64,000 nt of DNA from CAYRJD01 sp965247395 (GCA_965247395.1 OZ252012.1:1054001-1118000); one strand, 5' to 3'. Numbered from the stretch's first letter, positions 27,901 through 37,700 are shown. The notes: generated from the sequence alone by a model not told the origin. Numbers and translations are program-made.

Positions 27901-28494
27901 AGCAAACGTGGAATCCACATTCACCAAAATCGCAGTAACTTCGCCAGAATCGCAATACACGCCAGGCGTACCCATCTCCTCAGCCAAAGCAACCGACGTG
28001 GCATAACGATCCGGACCAGACAAACGCGTCACCGTGCGCACAGTCGCCAAATCAGCTAACGCATCCTCAACACTTTGACTAACAGCCTCTGTGCCACCAA
28101 CAATGAACACCTCACTAATGAACTCATCAACAATGAAATTCTCAACCACGCGTGACAAACGATTAGGAGTCGTCAACACCACCGGAGCAGACTTAGACGC
28201 AGCCAAACCAGCAGCAGCCGCAGCATCAACAACACTCACACCAGACGCCACAATCACCGAATCAGCAAAACCACCAGAACCCACCGAATTAACAAACGCC
28301 CGCGCAAGAGCAACAGACGTCGCATAACGATTCGCGCCAGCAAACTCACGAACAACAGGCGTAGCCGCATCATCATCATGATCGCTCAACACCTCACTAG
28401 CCGTATTAGCAGCACTAGCAGGTGAACCAGCCACCACCAACACCGACGCACCCAACACCACAGCAGCCAACACAACCAAAAAACGACGCACCAT
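24904..28494 (-). CDS. CWB2-repeat surface protein, type C, copy 1
   Basis: A secreted protein of 1,196 residues starting at ATG 28494 after AGGAG. The signal peptide ends near SPASA-AN; an acidic SDHDDDAATP stretch precedes three CWB2 repeats with GANRYATS, GPDRYATS and GDSRYGTA. The tail is longer than in type A. Up to about residue 700 it matches type C copy 2 nearly exactly. Then comes a segment of about 160 residues (DNA about 25860-26370) that differs strongly, and then similarity returns with a module containing VNIINERSIIDITF. It ends KTLRSG. It lies 54 nt behind the stop of a type B gene (28549) with no promoter or terminator between, so it should be co-expressed with it. Its downstream hairpin terminator, present after copy 2, is missing. 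Confidence 0.9.
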   Translation of the reverse strand: MVRRFLVVLAAVVLGASVLVVAGSPASAANTASEVLSDHDDDAATPVVREFAGANRYATSVALARAFVNSVGSGGFADSVIVASGVSVVDAAAAAGLAASKSAPVVLTTPNRLSRVVENFIVDEFISEVFIVGGTEAVSQSVEDALADLATVRTVTRLSGPDRYATSVALAEEMGTPGVYCDSGEVTAILVNVDSTFADVIAVGPLAYALELPVLLTRANALPDVVSGYLVDAEVERVVIVGGETAVSEAVVADVTAVGVSNVVRLTGDSRYGTALAILEALEDCATITVSSSPAALINGDSAADGVAAGPLLGSGLGGGTGVTPVLLVQTDQLPAETRDYLASIPLRNRASQLIDQSIVAIGGTAVVSQAVMQAAINAAITSKPLTATITAIPSNPGVVKIKFSSNVELATAGTAGYASSALNRAFYTVSGGPLFSGDMVARVSDEDARSVVITLPDPLRAGDVISIAGGKISGAIASGDKRLVGATTFTVVTPVPDKLRPSVQITAADGAHEFAITVNEKNDRSNEKIEVTEVTWKGVALPATAGIYYQGRHASDLAIVCLNGVQNQEYIATSPTNSAVNANVHDRFVDTCKTTPDLGAAQTLATGDVIAVEAEAVADVQGNTNRSTRARVTSNEKHPTLVSASVSNPTVVTNASVSWTVEDPAYVEAQGRRLTSEPLMSGTGEPYHVFLHEDSTHFGYWTADTLDICRPDGRDIANGRQQLAYSVGEGSYDFLEENADAIVNREVSVNGVVSRMSTTGHIVTKHDNGVIILYMLHDCRGYELGFRDPSFPIGQPIYELKIAARPDNTLADIIEAVEDHTKHPFGVYIPTPLGGGEFYPPYDNGLTYVKAYDAIRNNFASSPDTPIERDPTSGLVTDPDGGVSVNFKIVSAAGIESNDLTVTITANKDGIAAGTAGNDWKVNWTNLGANADVDTDPSASVNIINERSIIDITFEDDATLADVLTAANANVEFTRNFTMDMDSSNLVSNNPAALEQITGPVVLYNSTARSTQNTKKLAGGVSQATLTLHYNDVLEAFDAQTFIVDQASGAFVSVSTYTVSSERYYREHGEPGGNVAASDIATGEETLEPYSYASNPLLCAFDRNLAAADQATTAGPADTECRSDTRGINMSSRIVLTLTSSDALPKRGQTLTLANSIAKNYRHDVTATDDVTTNADSTTTRYGASLPNTKTLRSG

Positions 28495-28548
28495 CACAAA
28501 ACTCCTAAACATAACTTTAATTCTCACTTGTACCTATCAACCCAACAA

Positions 28549-31500
28549 CTAACCAGCACGCAACTCTTGCTCAAATACCACACTCGTACCACCCTCATAA
28601 TCTTCAGCCACACCAGCCGGTAAAGAAATAGAATCACCCCTAACCGGCAACTCCGACAACACAGCCGAATGAAGCACAAAAACAACCTCAGTTACCAACG
28701 TTGGCTCAACAAGAAGCATATTCCTTCTCGACCAGCTGTACGGCAAGATGTATGTTTCGCCAAAAACTTCACGAGTATTAGGCGGGCCCCTCCAACCACG
28801 TCCCGGCACTTCAAGCGGGGTATCCCAACCAGTTGCTGATGGATAGTTTTTATTACCTGCATTGACTGCACGCAAGGTGTCGGTTTCCTCGGCGGGAGCA
28901 ACAGGATTTGCAGCAAACCTAAATGCCTTGAGAACTTTATTGTAAGTTAGAGTAACCGTAACTTCACTTTCACCACCCGAAAACGCTCTAGCAGCGAGTG
29001 AAGGTGCACCGCGATCTATGAAATAGCGCCCCTGCGGAGGGAATGTTCCGAAATCAACCTCTGGTATACCTTCAGTTCTAGAAGAGGTACTGGGCCTGAC
29101 AAGGCCAGCAGCAGGTGAATCAGCAGGTACAAATGAGTCAGCAATGTTACGTTCCAAAAGCTCTGTCCTAGATGGTTTAAACGCATCACCAGTCCTAGCC
29201 CCGTCACTGGTAACATCAAAGTTTTCGTTAACGGTTTCATTATCAACTAGCGCAGTCAAAACATTTTCAACCGTTGCTTCGTTATCAACCCCAATCCGAA
29301 TTACTCCACGTCTAATATAGACATTTACCTGAACTACAGGCACTCCATCATCATTGAGAGCATCTGGTAACTCAAACCACTCAACTTTCCAAGAGTTACC
29401 AGCAGCACCAGCAGCTATACCATCAGTCTTAGCCGTGATAGTCAAATACCTGCGTGATTTATGCGACTCAACACGATCTTTTGCAAAGTCGCACTGGCCC
29501 TGGGAAGAAGACCCAGCATCACCATTGCAGTCATAGACGTATCTAAGCCAGGACCACTCCGCTAACGGCTTGCCACCAGGGGAAATTCCATTCTTGTCAT
29601 AGTGATAAGTCACGAGTTTAGTAACAGATGCTCGTGTAACGCGTGGAGCGCCATCTACACCTTTAACAACAAAGGTCGTGGTTCGGCTAGAGTTACCCGA
29701 TGTATCTTTAAACGCACCCTCTTCAAACGTTATGCGGTCTCCCGCGATAAGTGTTTGAGTGCTGCCTGAACGAGCGTTCGTTCGGACCATATTCGATATT
29801 CTTCTTACTTCTGCCGCTACACCAGATATTGTTTCTTGAGGTAAACTGGCCGGGTCCAGGGCCAGTCCTCCTGCTCCAAATTCACTCGCTGTCTCTGCGG
29901 TTGCCTTGCATGCCGGGTCAACCTCGGGGATCCCCTCTTTCCCGAACAGGCAGATAATGAAGTTGGTCGGGCTCGCAAAATCATCTAGTAAAGATGAAGT
30001 TGTCTTTACTTCGGATAACGGAGCTCTCTGATCTGCGACCACCCTCGAATATGCCTGATAGCCCGCAGGCACCGGAAAGGTTTGGCTACCCGTAAGAGTC
30101 CCGCGTAAGGCAGTTATTTGAGCCTCTGTGAGTAACTCCCAAGGAGGATCAGTTGTTCCAGCGTTATGGTTATCTAAGTTAGCTTGCGTTAGTGCTGCTG
30201 GAGCTGCAGATACAGCGTATGTGACTTTATCTTGAGTTTCTGTATACCACGGTAGAGGTTCACCATTTAGCCTTACCTTCGAAAAATCAAGGTCGCTAGT
30301 AAGACCAGCCGGGTTTTGTTCTATTACCTGAACACGCAATTCATGCGCACCTTCAGCAGCGGTAATTTGCACTCGCGGGCGTACATTATCTCGCACACTG
30401 GACGCGGTCGGTACCGTATAGGTAACACCTTCTACATAGCGATTATCAGTCCCACGACCTTTGATAGTGCCATCCAAGATAGTAATCTCGGTGCCTTCCG
30501 TAAACGATTCCCCAGGCCTGAGATCGAGGCGGACTGTACTAGTACCAGTGCCATCGGAATTTTCAACACGAAGCCTGTCGGTGAACAATGGTCTAATTCC
30601 AGCGATACGATAATTGTTTGGGTTTGTGGCCGTTGCAGCATCAACAAGTGCCGAGAACGTAATCACAGCCCGACTGCCTGCTATGCCATCTACAAGAATG
30701 AGCTTGATGGTCGCCGTTAGCGGTTCTGACGTGATAGCAGCGTTTATGGCTGCCTGCATCACTGCTTGCGACACCACCGCTGTGCCGCCAATAGCAACAA
30801 TTTCTTGATCAGTTAGTTCCGAAGCCCTATTACGCAGTGGGACAGACGCTAGGTAGTCGCGTGTCTCAGCAGGTAGCTGATCAGATTGCACTAACAACAC
30901 TGGAGTAACACCATCACCACTCAAACCTGAACCCAGCAACGGTCCAGCAGCCACACCATCCGCAGCAGAATCACCATTTATTAACGCCGCCGGTGAAGAA
31001 CTCACCGTAATAGTCGCACAATCCTCAAGCGCTTCAAGAATCGCTAACGCAGTGCTATAACGATTCGCACCACTAATACGAGCAACATTGGTTACACCAA
31101 CGTCAGTTAGCTGTGAAACCACCTCAGCAGATACAGCAGTCTCACCACCAACAATGACCACACGCTCAACCTCAGCGTCCACCAGGTAACCAGACACCAC
31201 GTCAGGCAAAGCATTCGCTCGCGTAAGTAACACAGGTAGCTCCAAGGCGTAAGCCAAAGGCCCAACAGCGATCACATCAGCAAACGAATCATCCACATTC
31301 ACTAAAATCGCAGTAACTTCGCCAGAATCGCAATACACGCCAGGTGTGCCCATCTCCTCAGCCAAAGCCACCGACGTGGCATAACGATCCGGACCAGACA
31401 AACGCGTCACCGAACGCACAGTCGCCAAATCAGCTAACGCATCCTCAACACTCTGAGACACAGCCTCAAGCCCACCAACAATGAACACCTCACTAATAAA

Positions 31501-31872
31501 CTCATCAACAATGAAATTCTCAACAGCGCGTGACAAGCGATTAGGAGTCGTCAACACCACCGGCGCAGACTTAGACGCAGCCAACCCAGCAGCAGCAGCG
31601 GCATCAACAACACTCACACCAGATGCCACAATCACCGAATCAGCGAAACCACCAGAACCCACCGAGTTAACAAACGCCTCAGCCAAAACCACCGACGTCG
31701 CATAACGATTAACGCCAGCAAACTCACGCACAACAGGCGTAGCCGCATCATCATCATGATCGCTCAACACCTCACTAGCCGTATTAGCAGCACCCACCGG
31801 TGAACCAGCCACCACCAACACCGACGCACCCAACACCACAGCTGACAACACCACCAAAAAACGACGCACCAT
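28549..31872 (-). CDS. CWB2-repeat surface protein, type B, copy 1
   Basis: A secreted protein of 1,107 residues starting at ATG 31872 after AGGAG. The signal peptide ends SPVGA-AN as in type A, followed by SDHDDDAATP as in type C. Three CWB2 repeats carry GVNRYATS (residues 53-60), GPDRYATS and GANRYSTA; the last variant is shared with type C copy 2, not with type B copy 2. The tail has a NNYRIAGIRPLF module, a long variable segment, the GNSWKVEW...VNVYIRRGVIRIGV module and the end FEQELRAG. A G11 tract lies 110 nt upstream. It is the first gene of a B-C pair. Like its relatives it should coat the wall surface; ligand or enzymatic activity is not evident. Confidence 0.9.
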   Translation of the reverse strand: MVRRFLVVLSAVVLGASVLVVAGSPVGAANTASEVLSDHDDDAATPVVREFAGVNRYATSVVLAEAFVNSVGSGGFADSVIVASGVSVVDAAAAAGLAASKSAPVVLTTPNRLSRAVENFIVDEFISEVFIVGGLEAVSQSVEDALADLATVRSVTRLSGPDRYATSVALAEEMGTPGVYCDSGEVTAILVNVDDSFADVIAVGPLAYALELPVLLTRANALPDVVSGYLVDAEVERVVIVGGETAVSAEVVSQLTDVGVTNVARISGANRYSTALAILEALEDCATITVSSSPAALINGDSAADGVAAGPLLGSGLSGDGVTPVLLVQSDQLPAETRDYLASVPLRNRASELTDQEIVAIGGTAVVSQAVMQAAINAAITSEPLTATIKLILVDGIAGSRAVITFSALVDAATATNPNNYRIAGIRPLFTDRLRVENSDGTGTSTVRLDLRPGESFTEGTEITILDGTIKGRGTDNRYVEGVTYTVPTASSVRDNVRPRVQITAAEGAHELRVQVIEQNPAGLTSDLDFSKVRLNGEPLPWYTETQDKVTYAVSAAPAALTQANLDNHNAGTTDPPWELLTEAQITALRGTLTGSQTFPVPAGYQAYSRVVADQRAPLSEVKTTSSLLDDFASPTNFIICLFGKEGIPEVDPACKATAETASEFGAGGLALDPASLPQETISGVAAEVRRISNMVRTNARSGSTQTLIAGDRITFEEGAFKDTSGNSSRTTTFVVKGVDGAPRVTRASVTKLVTYHYDKNGISPGGKPLAEWSWLRYVYDCNGDAGSSSQGQCDFAKDRVESHKSRRYLTITAKTDGIAAGAAGNSWKVEWFELPDALNDDGVPVVQVNVYIRRGVIRIGVDNEATVENVLTALVDNETVNENFDVTSDGARTGDAFKPSRTELLERNIADSFVPADSPAAGLVRPSTSSRTEGIPEVDFGTFPPQGRYFIDRGAPSLAARAFSGGESEVTVTLTYNKVLKAFRFAANPVAPAEETDTLRAVNAGNKNYPSATGWDTPLEVPGRGWRGPPNTREVFGETYILPYSWSRRNMLLVEPTLVTEVVFVLHSAVLSELPVRGDSISLPAGVAEDYEGGTSVVFEQELRAG

Positions 31873-31982
31873 CACAAAACTCCTAAACACAGCCAACACA
31901 AACAGGACCTAAAACAAACCCCGCAGCACAAAAAGCACCGCAAAGCGGACCGGACGTAAAGCCGTCCAACGAGTTATAACTA

Positions 31983-31993
31983 CCCCCCCCCCC
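31983..31993 (-). promoter_or_regulatory. Homopolymeric G11 tract upstream of type B copy 1
   Basis: Eleven G on the coding strand between GTGTCACATT and TAGTTATAAC. Read as a promoter, TGTCAC and TATAAC would be separated by 18 nt, of which the tract makes up 11, so each lost or gained G would change the spacer. The start codon is 110 nt away. Confidence 0.72.
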
Positions 31994-32201
31994 AATGTGA
32001 CACTGCCCCGAGAGCCGATAACGCTGCTGTAACACGGCGCTACAACGGTGAAGTGGGCTGGTGGAGCGGTGAAGTGGGGTGGCGAGAGTTGGATGGCGAA
32101 AGGCATCCGCAACTGGAATGCGGTGATAGAGCGCCCTTTGGCGTTGGCAGCTAAATCGTCAGGCCGCGACAGCTAACGAGGGCTAAGCAGTAAATAGAGG
32201 G
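31994..32201. repeat. Gap with the left copy of a repeat block that flanks coiled-coil copy 3
   Basis: No gene. From about 32102 to 32180 it contains gcatccgcaactggaatgcgg, with a small CCGCA/TGCGG hairpin at 32107-32123, followed by the dispersed ggcagctaaatcgtc element. The same 78-bp block recurs at about 32668-32745, on the other side of the coiled-coil gene. Confidence 0.65.
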
Positions 32202-32453
32202 CTAAGCAGCTGGGATGGCGCGAAGTTCAGCGAACTCAATCTCCTACACCCGTACCCGGTCATCAAGACTCTTGATGGCAGTCAGTAGCTCAGTACGCAT
32301 GTCTCTCATCTCAGTGCGCAGGTCTCTCATGTCTGCGCGAATTTCTGTGCGCAATGCACTGAGCGATCGCTGCGTATACATAATGAGAAACCCAATGCTC
32401 GCTAAGACAGCAGCAAGTGCCGTCAAAATCACGCTCCATTCCATGGTCCTCAT
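32202..32453 (-). pseudogene. Coiled-coil gene, copy 3, cut by a nonsense codon
   Basis: Begins MRTMEWSVIL at ATG 32453 behind the conserved leader (32450-32467), has the membrane helix (about residues 7-26) and a shortened coil. It then stops at TAG 32246-32244 directly after LDDRVRV. Reading past that codon restores EIEFAELRAIPAA and a stop at 32204-32202, matching copy 4 to the end. A single base change (TTG to TAG) explains the break. The short product of 69 residues could still be made and inserted in the membrane, but it lacks the conserved C-terminal FAELR segment. The promoter at 32590-32617 is intact. Confidence 0.6.
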
Positions 32454-32467
32454 GTTACTACTCTCAT
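32450..32467 (-). CDS. Five-codon leader peptide before coiled-coil gene, copy 3
   Basis: Identical to the leader at copies 1 and 4 (MRVVT), with TAGGAG before it and ATGA overlap with the next gene. Confidence 0.48.
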   Translation of the reverse strand: MRVVT

Positions 32468-32589
32468 CTAAATCTCCTAAGCGGCCGGTCGGTGCCAGCC
32501 GTGAGGCACCAGCTGTGAGATGCCAGCTGTGTAGCACCAAGGGTGTGGCGCCAGTCGTGTAGGAAGCTCTGAGGGAAGTGACTAAGCCT

Positions 32590-32617
32590 GTTCTAGCACT
32601 GGGTGCCACGAAGTCAA
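32590..32617 (-). promoter_or_regulatory. Sigma70-like promoter of coiled-coil gene, copy 3
   Basis: TTGACT, 16-nt spacer, TAGAAC on the minus strand. The 120 nt down to the leader contain five imperfect repeats of the gccagc/ggtgcc type. Bases 32618-32821 hold no gene; they contain the right copy of the repeat block described for 31994-32201. Confidence 0.62.
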
Positions 32618-32667
32618 GGCGAATTACGGGAGGGGCCGGGCGGGCGAGAGTCGAGAGTAGGCGAGGG

Positions 32668-32745
32668 GCATCCGCAACTGGAATGCGGTGGTGGAGCGCC
32701 CTTTTGACGTTGGCAGCTAAATCGTTAGGCCGAGACAGCTAACGG
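32668..32745. repeat. Right copy of the repeat block flanking coiled-coil copy 3
   Basis: About 78 bp nearly the same as 32102-32180: CCGCA/TGCGG hairpin sequence at 32672-32688, then gagcgccctttt and the ggcagctaaatcgt element. A shorter relative lies at 42820-42847. Confidence 0.7.
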
Positions 32746-32821
32746 GGACTGAGCGGCGGGAGGGGAAGGCGGAAGGCACCCACAACTGGAATAGGGCGGT
32801 GAGGCCGGCCAGCCAACCCGG

Positions 32822-34546
32822 TTACTCAACCGTTACATCGGCGAACTGGTCTCGCAGCGACTTCTTAGAAAACTTCCCGGTTGAGGTCTTCGGGATTTCG
32901 TCGACTATCTGCGTGGCGCTTGGCAGCCACCAACGCGCCATACGCGGCGCCAAGTACTCAATCAGCTCGTCGTGGGTCAGCGTTTCACCCTCATTTAGCA
33001 CCACACACGCCATCGGGCGCTCCATCCACTTCAGCGAAGCCACGGCAATCACAGCCGCCTCAGCCACCTTGGGATGACTCATGATCTCGTTCTCCACCTC
33101 CACCGAACTCACCCACTCGCCACCGGACTTGATGAGATCCTTAGTCCTGTCAACTAGACGCAGATAACCCTTCGCGTCACACGTTGCCACATCCCCGGTG
33201 CGCAACCAGCCGTCAGAGGTAAACGAATCCGCCGCATCGGGACGGTCGTAATACGACCCGGTGACGTACGGGCCACGCACCTGCAACTCGCCGCTGGTTT
33301 CACCGTCCCACGGCACCTCTTTGGTGGAGCCACCACTGGAATCATCGCCGGAGCCCTGCTCGCAAACTCGAAACTCCACGGTTGGCAGCACGGTGCCAAT
33401 GCCAGAACGAATATCAGCCTTGGCGTCTTCGTCCAAGTGAGCTTCGCCCGAGCGAATGTTTGCCACTGAAACCAACGGACTGGTTTCGGTCATGCCCCAC
33501 GCCTGAAGCAGCGGCAACCCAACTTGCACTCGATAACCCTCAGACAATGATTTCGGCACTGCCGAACCACCACATGGAATTGAACGCAAGCTCGAGACAT
33601 CTCGGCCAGCCAGCTCTGGCAGCACCGCCATCCAGATGGTGGGCACGCCTGCGGCCACGGTTACTCGCTCGGTCTCTATCAACTCAGCTAGCGGTTTGGC
33701 CGCCAGGTTGGGCCCCGGGTTTACCAGCTTCGCCCCGGCAGCCACCGCCGCGTGCGAGAGCCCCCAAGAGTTGGCGTGAAACATCGGAACCACAGGCAAG
33801 ATGACGTCTAATTCGCAGATACCTAAGCCGTCAGCAGTCATCGCTGACAACGTGTGCAAGTAAGTGGAACGGTGGCTGTAAACAACGCCTTTGGGATTGC
33901 CCGTGGTGCCACTGGTGTAGCACATCGATGCAGCCTGGCGTTCATCGGCGACTTCTAGCGGCACCGGATCGGCTGTCGCTAAGGCGTCTTCGTAGTCCAG
34001 TATGCGCGGATCGTCAGGAAGAGGTGCGGCGGCGGTTGTGCTACTGCTAGCTGTGCTGCCGCTGGTTGTGCTGCTGGTAGCCGTGGCACTCTCACTGGTT
34101 ACGTCGTTGGTTACGTCATCCATGACAATGAAGTGACGCACCTTTGGCAGCTGACCGCTCTCAGCCAACGGCCAAAGAGACGCAAGCAACGATCGATCAA
34201 TAAAAATCACCTCATCAGCCGCGTGATTAATGATGTAAACGATCTGCTCGGTAAACAAGCGAATGTTGAGTGTGTGCAGCACTCGACCGGAACATGGCAC
34301 CGCGAAATACAGCTCCAAGTGGCGGTCGGTGTTCCAAGCAAAGGTGCCCACCCGCCCGCTAGCAGATACACCCAGATTGTCGAGCATTCCGCCGAGGCGG
34401 CGAGTTCTTTGTGCCCAAACCCCGTAGGTGGTGCGCTTGAGTCCGTCGGTGGTAGCGGTGACGATTTCTTTATCTGTAAAAAGTCGCTCAGCCCGCCGGA
34501 AAAAAGTGTCCAGCGTTAGCGGAGCGTCCATCATTGTTGAATCCAT
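32822..34546 (-). CDS. Acyl-CoA synthetase (AMP-forming fatty acid-CoA ligase)
   Basis: A 574-residue member of the ANL adenylating superfamily. The phosphate loop is MCYTSGTTGNPKGVVYSH, followed by the motif LQAWGMTETSPL, the hinge region GYLRLVDRTKDLIKSGGEW and the C-terminal lysine in STGKFSKK. It activates a medium- or long-chain fatty acid to its CoA thioester in the cytosol. Residues about 148-175 form a Ser/Thr/Ala-rich insertion between two N-terminal subdomains. The gene has ordinary metabolic character but is placed exactly between the two copies of the coiled-coil/B/C cassette, so it either was there before the duplication or was carried between the copies. It starts at ATG 34546. 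Confidence 0.9.
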   Translation of the reverse strand: MDSTMMDAPLTLDTFFRRAERLFTDKEIVTATTDGLKRTTYGVWAQRTRRLGGMLDNLGVSASGRVGTFAWNTDRHLELYFAVPCSGRVLHTLNIRLFTEQIVYIINHAADEVIFIDRSLLASLWPLAESGQLPKVRHFIVMDDVTNDVTSESATATSSTTSGSTASSSTTAAAPLPDDPRILDYEDALATADPVPLEVADERQAASMCYTSGTTGNPKGVVYSHRSTYLHTLSAMTADGLGICELDVILPVVPMFHANSWGLSHAAVAAGAKLVNPGPNLAAKPLAELIETERVTVAAGVPTIWMAVLPELAGRDVSSLRSIPCGGSAVPKSLSEGYRVQVGLPLLQAWGMTETSPLVSVANIRSGEAHLDEDAKADIRSGIGTVLPTVEFRVCEQGSGDDSSGGSTKEVPWDGETSGELQVRGPYVTGSYYDRPDAADSFTSDGWLRTGDVATCDAKGYLRLVDRTKDLIKSGGEWVSSVEVENEIMSHPKVAEAAVIAVASLKWMERPMACVVLNEGETLTHDELIEYLAPRMARWWLPSATQIVDEIPKTSTGKFSKKSLRDQFADVTVE

Positions 34547-34636
34547 GGGGCAACATTAGTCCTAGGTGGCCCGCAGGGGCTTTGGGGAGTACAAGGACGT
34601 AGCCGGGACAGGGTCTTGGCCGAGTGGGCCTCTAGC

Positions 34637-34683
34637 AAAAGAAAAAACGCGCTCAGACCTTTTTGTTTGGTCTGAACGCGCTT
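34637..34683 (-). terminator. Rho-independent terminator after type C copy 2
   Basis: On the minus strand a GCGCGTTCAGACC stem pairs with GGTCTGAGCGCG around an A-rich loop, directly followed by TTTTTTCTTTT. It ends the B-C transcript about 45 nt after the stop at 34727. The corresponding place after type C copy 1 has lost the hairpin. Confidence 0.88.
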
Positions 34684-34726
34684 TCCAAAGCGTTTTAGTT
34701 TGCCGGTCTAACCAAACCGCAAGACT

Positions 34727-37700
34727 TTAACCAGATCGCAAGACTTTAGTATTTGGCAGGCTTGCGCCATACCGTGTGGTAATCGAGTCAGCGTTTGTTG
34801 TCACATCATCAGTTGCAGTCACATCATGGCGATAGTTCTTCGCAATCGAGTTCGCCAAAGTAAGCGTTTGTCCTCGCTTGGGTATACGACCATGGGATGT
34901 AAGCGTAAGCACAATTCTTGAGTTCATATTGATGCCTCTAGTGTCAAAACGGCAGTCGGTGGGCCCTGCCATAGCGGCTTGTACCGCTGCTGCAATGGTA
35001 GAATCATAAGTGCATAGCAGTGGGTTACTCGCATGTGAATAAGGCACAAGCGTCTCTTCACCTGTTGCCACATAATCAGCAGACACGTTTTCACCTTTTG
35101 TGCCATGCTGGCGATAATATCTCACTGAGCCAACACTGGCTAAAATACGCTGGTTGCTTATAAACGTGGCTGCGTCAAACGATTTCAGCACATCATTATA
35201 TTGCAGTGTAAGAGTTACATGGCTCTCACCTCCAGTTAACCTTTCGGTAGTGGAGGCTTGCGTAGTTAGGCCAGAAATTACAACTGGACCAGTGATTTGG
35301 ATGGGGGCAGCAGGATCATTTGAAATAGGAATACTGGTATCCATATCCATTGTGAAGTTGCGGGTGAATTCTACGTTAGAGTTTGCTGCTGTAAGGATAT
35401 CAGCAAACGTTGCACCATCTTCAAACACTATATTAATTACTGACCTCTCGTTTATAATGTTAACTGAGGCACTGGGATCAGTGTCAGCGTCAGCAGCAGC
35501 ACCTAGATTAGACCAGTTTACTTTCCAGTCATTCCCGGCTGCACCAGCCGCTATCCCGTCCTTATTAGCAGTAATTGTCACAGTCAGACCGTTGCTTAAA
35601 ACATCAGATTCTGACAGAATCTTGAAGTTCGCGCTAACACCACCATCCGGGTCATTGCTTTTCTCAGCTTCAGTGTCGACACTTCCATCGAAGTTGCCCG
35701 GTATATCGTCATAAATAGTTACATAAGTAAAAGGGTTAGCGTATGGGCTAGTAACACCTATCGCTCCGGCGCTATAGTAGCCAAAGGGATTCACCGTGTG
35801 GTCAGTTACTGCTTCCCTAATATCTGCAATATCGTTATCTGCCCGAGCTGCAATTTTGAGCTCATAGTTAGGTAGCGCGCTTATTATGCTAGGATCATTT
35901 ATGTAACTTGCCGCATCGCAGTCGTGAAGTATATAAAGGATGATTACACCATTATTATGCCTTGTTACGGTGTGTCCGGACCAGGTATTAGTGCTCTCAG
36001 TAACAACCCGGTTACCCAGAGGATAAGTGACAGTTGAAACTGTCGTAGTGTCATCCAGGGCGTTGTATTCTTCTTCACGCACGTCGTAAGATATCTGTGA
36101 AGTTCCTTCTGCAATACTACGCCCAGTGGACTTGCAGTAGTCAAGAGTGTCAGCAGTCCAATAGCCGAAGTGTGTGCTATCTTCGTGTAGGAACACGTGA
36201 TACGGCTCACCGGTTCCACTCATTAATGGTTCAGAAGTTAGTCGTCGTCCCTGTGCTTCTACATAGGCGGGGTCTTCAACCGTCCAACTTACCGACGCAT
36301 TTGTTACCACCGTTGGGTTAGATACAGATGCTGAAACAAGAGTGGGATGCTTCTCGTTTGAAGTAACCCTTGCACGCGTTGAGCGATTTGTATTACCCTG
36401 CACGTCCGCTACTGCTTCGGCCTCTACAGCAATAACATCACCCGTAGCTAGTGTTTGCGCAGCACCCAAATCTGGTGTGGTTTTACAGGTGTCAACGAAA
36501 CGATCATGCACATTTGCATTCACTGCAGAGTTGGTCGGTGATGTTGCAATGTATTCCTGATTTTGGACACCGTTCAAGCAAACAATAGCTAGATCAGAAG
36601 CATGTCTACCCTGATAATAGATACCTGCAGTAGCGGGTAGAGCTACACCCTTCCAAGTAACTTCAGTAACTTCAATCTTTTCATTGCTTCTATCATTTTT
36701 CTCATTAACCGTTATTGCAAACTCGTGCGCACCATCAGCAGCAGTAATTTGCACGCTTGGACGAAGCTTATCCGGCACTGGTGTTACGACCGTAAACGTT
36801 GTAGCACCAACAAGTCTTTTATCCCCAGATGCAATAGCTCCAGATATCTTTCCACCAGCTATCGAAATTACATCACCGGCCCTCAAAGGATCAGGCAGGG
36901 TAATCACCACAGAGCGAGCATCTTCATCTGAAACTCGAGCAACCATGTCGCCAGAAAACAATGGTCCGCCAGAAACAGTGTAAAACGCCCTATTCAAAGC
37001 ACTGCTCGCATACCCGGCGGTACCGGCTGTTGCGAGTTCCACGTTTGAAGAAAACTTAATCTTCACCACACCCGGGTTGCTAGGAATTGCGGTAATAGTC
37101 GCCGTTAATGGTTTTGATGTGATTGCAGCGTTTATGGCTGCTTGCATTACTGCTTGCGACACTACCGCTGTGCCACCTATAGCAACAATGCTTTGATCTA
37201 TTAGCTGCGAAGCCCTATTACGCAGAGGAATAGACGCTAGGTAGTCGCGTGTCTCCGCGGGTAGCTGATCGGTTTGCACTAACAACACCGGTGTAACACC
37301 AGCATCACCGCTTAGCCCTGAAGAACCCAACAACGGTCCAGCAGCCACACCATCCGCAGGTGAATCACCATTTATTAACGCTGCCGGTGAAGAACTCACC
37401 GTAATAGTCGCACAATCCTCAAGCGCTTCAAGAATCGCTAACGCAGTGCTATAACGATTCGCACCACTAATGCGAGCAACATTGGTTACACCAACGTCAG
37501 TTAGCTGTGAAACCACCTCAGCAGATACAGCGGTCTCACCACCAACAATGACCACACGCTCAACCTCAGCGTCCACTAGGTAACCAGACACCACGTCAGG
37601 CAAAGCATTCGCTCGCGTAAGTAACACCGGTAGCTCCAGGGCGTAAGCCAAAGGCCCAACAGCGATCACATCAGCAAACGAATCATCAACATTCACTAAA

